DNA from: Desulfuromonas sp.
GTDB taxonomy: Bacteria > Desulfobacterota > Desulfuromonadia > Desulfuromonadales > Geopsychrobacteraceae
Assembly (NCBI GenBank): GCA_002869695.1
Contig: PKUD01000056.1
Coordinates: forward strand, 1-37,381
Reading direction: 5' to 3'
Length of the DNA stretch: 37,381 nucleotides
The notes under the pieces were generated by a model, which was given only the letters and a program-made list of their open reading frames with translations, was not told the DNA's origin and made no database searches. The position numbers and the translations under genes were made by a program. Below are positions 1-7,724 of the stretch, piece by piece. How positions within the stretch are numbered: the stretch's first letter is position 1; each line of letters starts with the position of its first letter.

Positions 1-212
1 CAAAAGGGATTCGGTCGACACGGATAAGGCGGCAGCAAATGCGCTACAATTGTTGAAAAAATATAGTGTCACCGACTTCTGTTGGAATTTGCCCTCCACG
101 TGCTTCCGGGGTTATTCTTGATACAGTGCGATTTGACCTGAACATCAATTCTGCCATCGGTTTCTAACGCCCGACAGGAACTCCGGCAAAACATCTGACG
201 AGATATCAACCT

Positions 213-1319
213 ATGGATTCGTTCTTGTGGGACACACATTTTGAAACCGGCCTGTCCACAGTCGATGATCAACATCGCCAACTGGTCGACATCATTAACC
301 AATTTGGCCGCCTGTCTGCAGAGAACGAACTAATTTTTGAGGATATTCAAGAGATCCTAGCCAGGCTTGCCGACTACGCACAGTACCATTTCCAGGAAGA
401 GGAAAAGCTGATGGCCCACGTTGGCGTGGACCAGCGCTTCCAGGAGAGCCACGTCAGAGCACATCAGGCCTTTCTTCAGGAGGTCACAACCATCCATAGC
501 GAGATTACCCCGGAGAATCCCGGGGCCGCCAGACACCTCCTGGAGTTTCTCACCCATTGGCTGGCCTATCACATCCTCGGCACCGATCAAAAGATGGCCC
601 GGCAGATCGCAGCTATTCAGACGGGGAAAAATCCGGAGGCAGCCTACGAAGCGGCGGATATGCAGGAAGACAGCGCGACAAAAGCATTACTGGTCGCGCT
701 CAACAACCTGTTCCAGATGGTTTCATCACGAAATAACGAACTGGTCCAGCTCAACCTGTCCCTGGAAGCCAAGGTCGCCAGACGCACTGAAGCGCTTTCA
801 CATGCCAACCGCCACCTTGAGGAGCTCGCCTTAACCGATGTTCTGACAGGGATTCCGAACCGGCGTCATGCAATGCGCAGTCTGGCAAGCAGATGGGAAG
901 AGTCGGTAAGAAACAAGACCCCTCTGGTCTGCACGATGGTTGATGCCGATCAATTCAAAGCGATAAACGACACCTACGGACATGATGCCGGAGATGCCGT
1001 GCTTATTGAACTCTCAAAAACCCTCCAGCTCGCCTTCCGCAGCTATGACATCGTCTGTCGCCTGGGGGGTGATGAGTTTTTGATTATCTGCCCCAACACC
1101 GACCAGGACAGTGGAGTCCGGATTGCCGAACGGACCCGCCAGATGGTATCGAAGCTGCGGGTTCCCACCGGCGAAGGATTCTGGAACGGCAGCATCAGCG
1201 TTGGTGTGGCGGCGAAAAGCGCCGAAATGAATCATTACGAAGATCTGATCAAGCGCGCCGACACAGCCGTCTATGCCGCCAAACAGGCAGGCCGCAATTG
1301 CGTCAGGACCATCGGCTGA
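213..1319 (+). CDS. Bacteriohemerythrin-GGDEF diguanylate cyclase
   Basis: Predicted cytoplasmic O2 or redox-responsive diguanylate cyclase making c-di-GMP from two GTP. Residues 1-130 are a bacteriohemerythrin domain with the full di-iron ligand set: H21, H59-x3-E63, H80-x3-H84 and H120-x4-D125. Residues about 165-205 look like a helical linker. A GGDEF domain follows to the end, with an intact GGDEF at 285-289 and an RSYD inhibitory I-site at 276-279, exactly five residues upstream. There is no signal peptide or membrane segment. The ATG at 213 begins directly with the conserved hemerythrin W-x-x-x-F-x-T-G stretch. Only 14 nt separate it from the next gene, so the two are probably co-transcribed. 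The domain assignment is secure; the actual ligand (O2 or NO) is inferred. Confidence 0.95.
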   Translation: MDSFLWDTHFETGLSTVDDQHRQLVDIINQFGRLSAENELIFEDIQEILARLADYAQYHFQEEEKLMAHVGVDQRFQESHVRAHQAFLQEVTTIHSEITPENPGAARHLLEFLTHWLAYHILGTDQKMARQIAAIQTGKNPEAAYEAADMQEDSATKALLVALNNLFQMVSSRNNELVQLNLSLEAKVARRTEALSHANRHLEELALTDVLTGIPNRRHAMRSLASRWEESVRNKTPLVCTMVDADQFKAINDTYGHDAGDAVLIELSKTLQLAFRSYDIVCRLGGDEFLIICPNTDQDSGVRIAERTRQMVSKLRVPTGEGFWNGSISVGVAAKSAEMNHYEDLIKRADTAVYAAKQAGRNCVRTIG

Positions 1320-1333
1320 CCGGGGAGAGAACC

Positions 1334-2023
1334 ATGCATGTCTCACAGCTCAAGCCGCTACGCGATGCCGATGTTCGACACTTCATCTACACCCGTTTTG
1401 CGGTCAGCGCCCGCCCGCCAGGCAGCGGCGAAATCGCTGAACACTTCTCCGGCAGCATCGCCCAAATCGAAAAATCCCTGACCCGTCTGGCCGATGCCCA
1501 TCAGATTGTGCTCGCCCCCGGCTCCCATGCGATCTGGATGGCCCATCCCTTCTCCGCCATCCCGACCAACTACATCACCGAAGTCGGTGGTAAAAAGTAC
1601 TGGGGAAACTGAATCTGGGATCTCTTCGGCATCTCGGCGATAATGCAGCAAGAGGCCAGAGGGCATGCCCCGTGCGGGTGTGGCGAGTGCGATGCAAAAC
1701 TGGACCTGACCTTTCGGCCCAATCAGCCGCCCCAGTCTGACTGGCTGGTACACTTCGTGGTCCCGGCCAAGTATTTCTGGGACGACATCGGCTACACCTG
1801 AGCGACCATCCTCCCCTTCAGTTCGAAGGCCCATCTCGAAAACTGGCTGACCAGGCGAAATCTCTCCCCCGGCTACGACATGCCTATCCAAACCTGCTGG
1901 GAGCTCGCCCAAAAATGGTATGCCGACCGCCTTGAGCGGGACTGGCAACGTCCGGATGCGGGAAAAATCCGCAAAATTTTTGTTAGTCTTGGACTGGAAG
2001 ACCAATTCTGGAATCTTTTCTGA
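1334..2023 (+). CDS. MerB-like alkylmercury lyase family protein, candidate double-selenocysteine protein
   Basis: One frame runs from the ATG at 1334 (preceded by GGGGAGAG) to a TGA at 2021, 229 codons, if TGA at codons 93 and 156 is read as Sec. The N-terminal ~75 residues look like a winged-helix region. The rest matches the alkylmercury lyase family: HPFSAIP, then VGGKKYW, U93-I-W-D96, CGCGEC, VVPAKYFWDD, U156, and a conserved tail ending LGL-x4-FW. In MerB the catalytic residues are Cys96, Asp99 and Cys159; here U93, D96 and U156 keep identical spacing. Apart from the two TGAs the frame has no stop and keeps family-like sequence throughout, which argues against a pseudogene. MerB cleaves the C-Hg bond and hands over Hg(II). 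No merR, merA or merT is nearby, so the substrate is uncertain. The alternative is a gene with two independent nonsense mutations at its two catalytic cysteines. Confidence 0.85.
1610..1612 (+). other. In-frame TGA, predicted Sec codon 93 (MerB Cys96 position)
   Basis: The TGA falls where MerB-family proteins have the first catalytic cysteine, followed by two residues and the conserved Asp (here I-W-D). The frame continues with family-like sequence on both sides. A cysteine-to-TGA change needs only the third base (TGC or TGT to TGA), so an independent mutation is possible, but two such changes at both catalytic positions would be a coincidence. Confidence 0.8.
1621..1655 (+). promoter_or_regulatory. 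SECIS-like hairpin after Sec codon 93
   Basis: A two-part fold can be drawn here. The lower stem pairs CTCTT (1622-1626) with AAGAG (1650-1654), plus a possible U-G pair at 1621/1655. The upper stem pairs GCAT (1629-1632) with ATGC (1643-1646) around a ten-base loop that contains GG. The loop starts 20 nt after the TGA, within the range known for bacterial SECIS elements. The loop does not open with G, so this is the weaker of the two SECIS candidates in this gene. Confidence 0.45.
1799..1801 (+). other. In-frame TGA, predicted Sec codon 156 (MerB Cys159 position)
   Basis: The TGA follows W-D-D-I-G-Y-T and precedes A-T-I-L-P-F. In MerB-family proteins the residue at this point, after the Asp-Asp-aromatic stretch, is the second catalytic cysteine. 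It lies 63 codons after the first TGA, the same separation as Cys96 and Cys159 in MerB. Confidence 0.8.
1815..1829 (+). promoter_or_regulatory. SECIS-like hairpin after Sec codon 156
   Basis: CCTTC (1815-1819) pairs perfectly with GAAGG (1825-1829) around the loop AGTTC. The loop begins 18 nt after the TGA and has G as its second base followed by T. This fits the usual bacterial SECIS rule of a short stem, a small loop with an early G, and roughly 16-37 nt from the UGA. Confidence 0.55.
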
Positions 2024-2071
2024 GCGGTTACAGTTGACACACCCTAGAAGCAAAGGTTACGGGAGAAAAAC

Positions 2072-3238
2072 ATGGGCCATCATCTTGGCAGCAAGAGCAG
2101 TATTGTTCCGCTGATCGACCGGCTGAACAAGTACCCGATCGGCCTGGTGGACAACGAAAAGCTGCGGCAGATTCTGGCGATCCTCTTTACCGAGGAGGAA
2201 GCCTATATCGCCTCGCGCTTCCCGCTGGAAGAAGCGACCCTGGCGGAACTCGCCAGGGTCACCGAAGTGGACGAGACGCGCCTGGAGCCAATTCTCAATG
2301 TCATGGCCGACAAGGGGCTGGTCATGGACCTGCCCTACGGCAAACAGACCTACTACCTGCTGATGCCGGGTCTGATCGGTTTTTTCGAGTTCACCTTCAT
2401 GAAACAGCGCGCCGATCTTCCGGTGGCGGAACTGGCCCGGCTGATGCACGAGTACCTGCACGACGATCCGCAGACCGGCCAGGCGAAAGAGTTCTTCGGC
2501 AGCAAAACCCAGTTGACCCGCGCCATCCCCTACGATGAACATATCCCGGTGAGTTCTACCGTAACGACCCATGAAAGCGCCCGCGAGATCATCAAGAACG
2601 CGACGTTCGGTGCAGTGGGCATGTGCTACTGCAGGCATAAGAAAGAGCATCTCGGCGAAACCTGTAAAAAAGGTGCACCGCTGGAAAATATCTGTATATC
2701 CCTCGGCACCGGGGCCAGGTTTCTGGCCAGGCGCGGTTTTGCCGAGCAGAAAAGTACCGAGGAACTGCTGGCGATCATCGATCGGGCCCACGAACTCAAC
2801 CTGACTCATATCACCGATAACATCCGCCACCAGCCTTCTTTCATCTGCAACTGCTGCTCCTGCTGCTGTGAACTGCTGGCCGGCATCCACGAGGGTTACA
2901 GTGAAGGCGTCGCCAAGGCAAATTTTATCGTGCATGTCGATGCAGAGTCCTGTACCGATTGTGGTCTCTGCACCCAGGCCTGCAATGCCAAAGCTCTTGA
3001 ACTCCGTGAAGCGAATAAAAAGAAACTGAAGGTCCTGGAAAAGGTCTGTCTCGGCTGCGGGGCCTGTATCAGCAGTTGTCCCAGTAGTGCCCTGTCGCTG
3101 GTTCCGATGCAGCGACCCGACCCGCCGCACAAGAAGAAGGATCTGTTTTTCAGCATTCTGAAAGAGAAGAAGCGGCTCAAGCCATTTGTGGTCGGACGGG
3201 TGAAGAAGACCTTGCGCAAACCGTTTGCCAAAAGCTGA
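2072..3238 (+). CDS. 4Fe-4S dicluster protein with N-terminal winged-helix-like domain
   Basis: 388 residues. The first ~110 look like a winged-helix module (helices with T-L-A-E-L-A-R-V and a Y-G-K-Q-T-Y-Y-L-L wing-like strand). The middle carries unusual cysteine clusters: C-Y-C-R-H-K-K-E-H-L-G-E-T-C and C-N-C-C-S-C-C-C. Near the C-terminus are two ferredoxin motifs, C-x2-C-x2-C-x3-C (CTDCGLCTQAC) and CLGCGACISSCP. The tail is Lys/Arg-rich. It begins 48 nt after the MerB-like gene on the same strand and may share its transcript. The layout matches 4Fe-4S proteins common in anaerobic Deltaproteobacteria. It probably carries electrons or acts as a redox-sensing regulator. The specific role is not known. 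Confidence 0.9.
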   Translation: MGHHLGSKSSIVPLIDRLNKYPIGLVDNEKLRQILAILFTEEEAYIASRFPLEEATLAELARVTEVDETRLEPILNVMADKGLVMDLPYGKQTYYLLMPGLIGFFEFTFMKQRADLPVAELARLMHEYLHDDPQTGQAKEFFGSKTQLTRAIPYDEHIPVSSTVTTHESAREIIKNATFGAVGMCYCRHKKEHLGETCKKGAPLENICISLGTGARFLARRGFAEQKSTEELLAIIDRAHELNLTHITDNIRHQPSFICNCCSCCCELLAGIHEGYSEGVAKANFIVHVDAESCTDCGLCTQACNAKALELREANKKKLKVLEKVCLGCGACISSCPSSALSLVPMQRPDPPHKKKDLFFSILKEKKRLKPFVVGRVKKTLRKPFAKS

Positions 3239-3370
3239 TCGAGCAAATTGTTGTTGCCAGATCATTTTCTTGTGGATACTTTTCCGGACGCTTATGTTTT
3301 CTCACACTCGCCGGGGATCATTGACTCTATTGGACGCGTCTGAACCAACCTCGACAGAAACGGACACACC

Positions 3371-4684
3371 ATGGCAGTAACCACCGATACAGCGCTCAGG
3401 TTTCACCCCCTGCGCGAAACGCTCTACAACGAACTTCACGCCCGCCCCTTCTTTGCCGTGGCCACGCCGCAGCAGTATTCCTACCTGGCAATCAGCGCAC
3501 ACTCACAGGAACAGGACCAGGCATTCGAACTGCTCTGCCAGCTTTGCCAACAGCACGACGTGGAGGAGCCGGTCCCCAAGAGCACCTGCTTTCGCAAGAG
3601 CTTCGGCACCTTCACCCTCAAATGGGAACGACATGCCGAGTTCTATACAATCAGCGTGATTAATCCCGAACCACCCTCCGACAACCCCTTCGCCGAACCG
3701 GCCATCAAGCTGTTGCCCGACGAATGGCTCGCCCAGTTACCCGGAGAGGTGGTGGCCGCCTTCCACCTGGTGCTGGTTGGCGCCGACTATCCCACTGCAG
3801 AGGAAGACCTGATCCGCTATTTCGAGGGGTATCGCATCTCGATCAGCAAGACCAGACAGGACAAGGCCACCCTCTACAACGCCTTCCGGTTGCACAGCGA
3901 CGGCTTCGGCCGTCTGCTGATCCACAACCAGGGAATGTCCGCCGCCCAGACCGGACGCCTGATCCGCCGTCTGATCGAGGTCGAAACCTACCGGCTGTTT
4001 GCCCTGATGCCCCTGCCGCTCGCAAAGCAGCTGATGCCGCAGCTGGCGGAGATGGATCGCGCCCTGGCGAACTATCTGACCGAGCTGTCGAAGTTGGCGG
4101 CCGATGAGGATGAGCGGGGGCTGCTACAGGAGCTTTCCAATATAGAAGCGCGCCTTGAGACCTGGCGCACCCAAACCAACCGGCGCTTCTCTGCCGCCAA
4201 GGCCTATCACGAGATGCTCCTGGACCGGCTGGAACGGATCGGCGAAGTGAAGATCGAAGGTTATACCACCCTCGGCGAGTTCATGCGCCGCCGTCTCGAC
4301 CCGGCGCTGCGCACCTGCGCCTCGGTGCATACCTGGATGGACGACCTGTCGCAGCGCATCAAGCGCGCCAGCGATCTGCTGCGCACCCGCGCCAACCTGA
4401 CCCTGCAGGAACAGAACCGCAGCCTGCTGGGGGCCATGAACCGCCGCAGCCGGCTGCAGTTCCGCCTGCAGGAAACGGTGGAAGGTCTATCGGTGGTGGC
4501 GATCAGCTATTACCTGGTGGGCCTGCTCGGCTATCTGCTCACCGGTTTTCCGCTCGACGAGTGGGGGATGAGCAAACAGGTGCTGGTCGCTGCCTCCGTG
4601 CCCCTGGTCTTGGCTTACGTGCTCTGGCTGACGCGCCGCATCAAGCAGCGGCTGATCAAGGCTCCGATCGACGAGGAAAGCTAG
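3371..4684 (+). CDS. DUF3422 family protein
   Basis: 437 residues. It opens with the family signature F-H-P-L-R-E-T-L-Y-N-E-L-H-A-R-P. Residues about 245-345 are helical and probably coiled coil. Two hydrophobic segments near residues 375-395 and 400-420 anchor the C-terminus, followed by a basic tail (R-R-I-K-Q-R). The fold suggests a large cytoplasmic domain on a C-terminal membrane anchor. The function of DUF3422 is not established. The start at 3371 puts the conserved motif about ten residues in, as usual for the family. There is no close operon partner: 132 bp upstream and 112 bp downstream are open. Confidence 0.9.
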   Translation: MAVTTDTALRFHPLRETLYNELHARPFFAVATPQQYSYLAISAHSQEQDQAFELLCQLCQQHDVEEPVPKSTCFRKSFGTFTLKWERHAEFYTISVINPEPPSDNPFAEPAIKLLPDEWLAQLPGEVVAAFHLVLVGADYPTAEEDLIRYFEGYRISISKTRQDKATLYNAFRLHSDGFGRLLIHNQGMSAAQTGRLIRRLIEVETYRLFALMPLPLAKQLMPQLAEMDRALANYLTELSKLAADEDERGLLQELSNIEARLETWRTQTNRRFSAAKAYHEMLLDRLERIGEVKIEGYTTLGEFMRRRLDPALRTCASVHTWMDDLSQRIKRASDLLRTRANLTLQEQNRSLLGAMNRRSRLQFRLQETVEGLSVVAISYYLVGLLGYLLTGFPLDEWGMSKQVLVAASVPLVLAYVLWLTRRIKQRLIKAPIDEES

Positions 4685-4796
4685 CACAGATCAATAAAAG
4701 GGGGCACGAGCCATTCCATAAGAAGTGCTTTTTTTTCTGAATATCTGCTATGATAATAGCCGGTTAACACATTTAACTCGTAAAGGGGATCCAACC

Positions 4797-5498
4797 ATGT
4801 TCGAACAGCAAAATGCTTACTCCTCACTGCCGACCGCCACGGTCGCCAGCGGCTTCTTTTCCAAGGTTTACGGCTGGATGACCGCCGGGCTGGCGCTCAC
4901 CGCCCTGGTCTCAATGTTCACCCTCTCCAGCGAGGCGATGCTGCAGTTGATCTTCGGCAACAAGCTGGTCTTCTACGGCCTGATCTTCGGCGAACTTGGC
5001 CTGGTCATCGCGCTCTCCGCCGCCATCAACCGTATCAGTGCGGCCACCGCGACGCTGATGTTTCTCGGCTACTCGGCTCTGAACGGGGTCACCTTCGCGG
5101 CGATCTTCCTGGTCTACACGCAAAGCTCCATCGCCAGCACCTTTTTCGTCGCCTCGGGCACCTTCGCCGCCATGAGTCTCTACGGCTACGTTACCAAGCG
5201 CGACCTGACCGGCTGGGGCATCTTTTTATTCATGGGCCTGATCGGCATCATTATCGCCTCGGTGGTCAACATCTTCCTGCAGAGCGAGATGATCTACTGG
5301 ATCACCAGCTACATCGGCGTGTTCGTCTTCGTCGGGCTCACCGCATACGACACGCAGAAGATCAAGATGATCGGCCAGGCGGGTTTTGCCGATGCTGAAC
5401 AACAGAAGAAAGCGGCAATCCTCGGCGCCCTGCGTCTCTACCTCGACTTTATCAACCTGTTTCTTATGCTGCTGCGGGTGATGGGGACCCGGCGCTGA
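4797..5498 (+). CDS. BAX inhibitor-1/YccA family membrane protein
   Basis: 233 residues, seven predicted membrane helices. It carries the family features: an early F-x-x-K-V-Y-G-W-M-T-A-G helix 1, a central G-Y-x-T-K-R-D-L-T-G-W, and a C-terminal T-A-Y-D-T-Q-K-I-K-M followed by L-D-F-I-N-L-F-L-M-L-L-R. These proteins (E. coli YccA, YbhL; bacterial BsYetJ) are inner-membrane proteins tied to FtsH regulation or to pH-dependent Ca2+ leak. The ATG at 4797 is chosen because AAAGGGG lies about 9 nt upstream and the protein then starts with M-F-E-Q-Q-N. The open frame extends 24 codons further upstream without a ribosome site. A strong terminator follows. Confidence 0.95.
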   Translation: MFEQQNAYSSLPTATVASGFFSKVYGWMTAGLALTALVSMFTLSSEAMLQLIFGNKLVFYGLIFGELGLVIALSAAINRISAATATLMFLGYSALNGVTFAAIFLVYTQSSIASTFFVASGTFAAMSLYGYVTKRDLTGWGIFLFMGLIGIIIASVVNIFLQSEMIYWITSYIGVFVFVGLTAYDTQKIKMIGQAGFADAEQQKKAAILGALRLYLDFINLFLMLLRVMGTRR

Positions 5499-5525
5499 AA
5501 CCACCCCCGCCCTATGAATCGACCA

Positions 5526-5561
5526 AGAGGTCTGATCGTCGCGATCAGACCTCTTTCTTTT
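5526..5561 (+). terminator. Intrinsic terminator after the BAX inhibitor-1 gene
   Basis: A perfect 13-bp stem (5526-5538 with 5542-5554) with a three-base loop is followed by TTCTTTT. Confidence 0.92.
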
Positions 5562-5658
5562 GCACATCACCACCCTGTGTCTTTTCACGCGCAACGCGGA
5601 TGGGTTAGAATAACGGCATCACTCACGGGTTTAAACACTGGCCCCTGCGGGGGGAATT

Positions 5659-6198
5659 ATGAAGATCTTGCTGACGATCATGGTCCTTGTGCTGACGGGC
5701 TTGGCGCTGGCCAACTGTACCTCCAACAACGACTGGCGCACCGCCAGCCGCGAGCCGGCGGGGATCGCACCCGATCCCGCCACAACGCGTGAACCGGTCC
5801 TGCACGTCTACGGCGCAGACGCCTGGAGCTGGCGGGGCTGGTTTGCCATTCACACCTGGATCGCGGCCAAGCGGTCCGGCGAAGACTCCTACACCGTCTA
5901 CGATGTTGTCGGCTGGCGCGGTTACCGGGGCCAGCCGGTGCTGAGAATCTCGCACGACGTTCCAGACCGCTACTGGTTCGGGGAACGACCCAGACTGCTC
6001 AAAGAGCACAAGGGCGCGGGGGTTGATGCCCTGATTGATGCCGTTGACGAGGCGGCTCAGACCTACCCCTGGAAAACCACCTATAAGGCGTTTCCTGGGC
6101 CCAACAGCAATACCTTCACCGCCTGGGTCGCTAAGCAGGTCCCAGAGCTGGAACTGGAACTGCCCTTTACTGCCATCGGCAGCGGCTACGTGGACTAG
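5659..6198 (+). CDS. DUF3750 domain protein, membrane-anchored or exported
   Basis: 179 residues with an N-terminal hydrophobic segment (3-20) ending L-A-L-A-N-C. That could be an atypical lipobox, as Asn at -1 is unusual, or a signal anchor. The rest matches DUF3750: W-S-W-R-G-W-F-A-I-H-T-W-I, V-G-W-R-G-Y-R-G, and G-P-N-S-N-T-F-T-A-W-V near residue 150. The role is unknown, though a periplasmic location is likely. The ATG at 5659 is preceded by GCGGGGGGAATT. The gene stands alone between a terminator and a 294-bp gap. Confidence 0.88.
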   Translation: MKILLTIMVLVLTGLALANCTSNNDWRTASREPAGIAPDPATTREPVLHVYGADAWSWRGWFAIHTWIAAKRSGEDSYTVYDVVGWRGYRGQPVLRISHDVPDRYWFGERPRLLKEHKGAGVDALIDAVDEAAQTYPWKTTYKAFPGPNSNTFTAWVAKQVPELELELPFTAIGSGYVD

Positions 6199-6492
6199 TC
6201 ATTTCCGCGCGGAGATAATCGTTGATTAATGTGCCTTGCAAAAATAAGATATTCACATCACGGGGATTGAACCAGTGATGCCGGCCGACAACCTAAAGAG
6301 AAGAGGAACGAACTCAGCCGGTTGCTCCCTCATGGCATCTTAGTCTGAACAGCGTTCCCCAGCTATCGCAGTCATTGCTCTGTGCTTCATCGCCAAGCAT
6401 GCCGGTGCGGAAACACCGAAAGAGGTCGGGGCAAAGGTTCCCTTCGGGACCGATGACCACAACTGTTGCAAAACAACCGAGGAGGGTTCCAT

Positions 6493-6768
6493 ATGCTCTA
6501 CGTTATTCACTGCTTTGACAAAAAAGACTCCCTGCAAATCCGCATGGACAATCGCCCGGCCCATGTCGCGTATCTGAAAAGTTTTGGCGACAAACTATAT
6601 GCCGCGGGCCCGACGCTTGACCCTGCTGAAAACATGAACGGTTCGGTGGTCATTCTCGATCTTGAGAACTTGACGGAAGCGGAGGCTTTTGCAGGCAACG
6701 ACCCTTACGCCAAGGCTGGCCTCTTCGAGAGGGTCAGTATTCAGCCATGGAAGAAAGTCCTGCCATAG
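6493..6768 (+). CDS. YciI family protein
   Basis: 91 residues, a ferredoxin-like-fold YciI protein. Visible family features are R-x3-R-x2-H-V-A-Y-L-K near residues 18-28, G-P near 40, and G-N-D-P-Y-A-K-A-G-L-F near 70-80 (the conserved His and Asp pair). YciI proteins act in varied small-molecule conversions and no substrate can be assigned. The ATG at 6493 has a perfect GGAGG seven bases upstream. It lies 6 nt ahead of the LUD gene, so the two are one operon. Confidence 0.93.
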   Translation: MLYVIHCFDKKDSLQIRMDNRPAHVAYLKSFGDKLYAAGPTLDPAENMNGSVVILDLENLTEAEAFAGNDPYAKAGLFERVSIQPWKKVLP

Positions 6769-6774
6769 ACCACT

Positions 6775-7401
6775 ATGGACTCCCTTGAAACGACAAAGCG
6801 CGCCCTGTCCGCCAACGGCTTCGACGTCTATGCCGCCGCCGACCCGCAGCAGGCACGACAGATCTTTCACGAGCAGATTCTGCCGCAACTGGAGGTCACT
6901 TCCGTCTCCTGGGGAGATTCGATGACCATGCGTGAAACCGGCGTATTGAACGATCTTTTGCAGGACGAACGCTTCGAGGTGATTGAAACGTTTGATAAAA
7001 CCATTCCACGCGGTGCGGTCATTGAGCGGCGCCGGCAGGCCCTACTGGCTGACCTGTTTCTGAGCGGCTCCAACGCTGTCACCGCCTGTGGGAAATTGGT
7101 CAACCTGGACATGATCGGCAATCGAACCTCAGCAATCGCGTTCGGCCCGAAAAAGGTGGTCATTTTTGCCGGGCGCAACAAACTGACGGCTGATCTGGCG
7201 ACCGCCATGGCCAGGGTGCGCAATGTTGCGGCACCCCTAAACGCGAAACGCCACGACTTTCCGACTCCCTGTGCAAAAACGGGTCTCTGTCATGACTGCA
7301 GTTCGCCGAAACGGATCTGCAATACCTGGACGATCGTCGACAAGTGCTATCCGCCGGGACGGATCAAAGTGGTCCTAATTGATCAGGAGTGGGGATTATG
7401 A
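6775..7401 (+). CDS. LUD domain (LutC/YkgG-like, DUF162) protein
   Basis: 208 residues. The LUD fold is visible from the helix A-R-Q-I-F-H-E-Q, W-G-D-S-M-T-M-R-E-T-G, S-G-S-N-A-V-T-A-C-G-K-L-V-N-L-D, G-N-R-T-S-A-I-A-F-G-P, to V-V-I-F-A-G-R-N-K-L. It ends in a Cys-rich segment with C-A-K-T-G-L-C-H-D-C-S and a later R-I-C-N, which could bind a metal or cluster. LutC works with the LutA and LutB Fe-S proteins in lactate oxidation. Neither is here; instead a two-cluster ferredoxin overlaps the 3' end. A redox role is plausible, but lactate is not proven. Confidence 0.9.
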   Translation: MDSLETTKRALSANGFDVYAAADPQQARQIFHEQILPQLEVTSVSWGDSMTMRETGVLNDLLQDERFEVIETFDKTIPRGAVIERRRQALLADLFLSGSNAVTACGKLVNLDMIGNRTSAIAFGPKKVVIFAGRNKLTADLATAMARVRNVAAPLNAKRHDFPTPCAKTGLCHDCSSPKRICNTWTIVDKCYPPGRIKVVLIDQEWGL

Positions 7402-7586
7402 GCCTGCAAATCTTTTCCTTCTGCACCGGCTGCGGAAACTGTATCTCAGCCTGCCCGGAAAAAGCATTGAACCTGGAGACCGAGTTCTCTCATGGATGGG
7501 GATCAAAAAAAGCGGTCCTCGATGAGGAACGATGTAAAGACTGTGGCACTTGCTCCCCGGCCTGCCCACACGAGGCCATCGGCTGA
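7398..7586 (+). CDS. Small 2[4Fe-4S] ferredoxin
   Basis: 62 residues with two cluster motifs, C-T-G-C-G-N-C-I-S-A-C-P near the start and C-K-D-C-G-T-C-S-P-A-C-P at the end. The ATG at 7398 overlaps the LUD stop (ATGA), giving translational coupling. A GTG three codons upstream is possible but has a poorer fit. It probably passes electrons to or from the LUD partner. The stop is a TGA-TAA pair and a bidirectional terminator follows. Confidence 0.93.
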   Translation: MSLQIFSFCTGCGNCISACPEKALNLETEFSHGWGSKKAVLDEERCKDCGTCSPACPHEAIG

Positions 7587-7632
7587 TAATAGTGGCTGCC
7601 GGGATGCCCCCTCGCCCTGGGACAGAAAAAGA

Positions 7633-7664
7633 AAAAGGGAGGCCCATAATGAACCTCCCCTTTT
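7633..7664. terminator. Bidirectional terminator
   Basis: GGGAGG (7637-7642) pairs with CCTCCC (7654-7659), flanked by an A-run on the left and TTTT on the right. It serves the plus-strand ferredoxin operon and the converging msrB operon. Confidence 0.8.
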
Positions 7665-7724
7665 ACCGACACAGGCGAATGATCCTGCCTCTGCTTCAGA
7701 CCTCATCCGGCAACCGGACCTGCC

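Noticed and set aside
2-121. Open frame at the left edge ending in TGA at 119-121, possibly the end of a gene
   Set aside because: 39 codons with no recognisable motif; too short to tell from chance.
1358-2053. Long minus-strand frame of 231 codons opposite the MerB-like gene
   Set aside because: It is the antisense shadow; the plus strand matches a known family over the whole length.
2057-3265. 402-codon minus-strand frame
   Set aside because: Antisense of the Fe-S protein gene; no family resemblance.
6340-6480. Plus-strand frame before yciI with small hairpins (GGTG/CACC, GGTTCCC/GGGACC)
   Set aside because: No start codon, no known motif, and the hairpins are short; not enough for a gene or RNA call.
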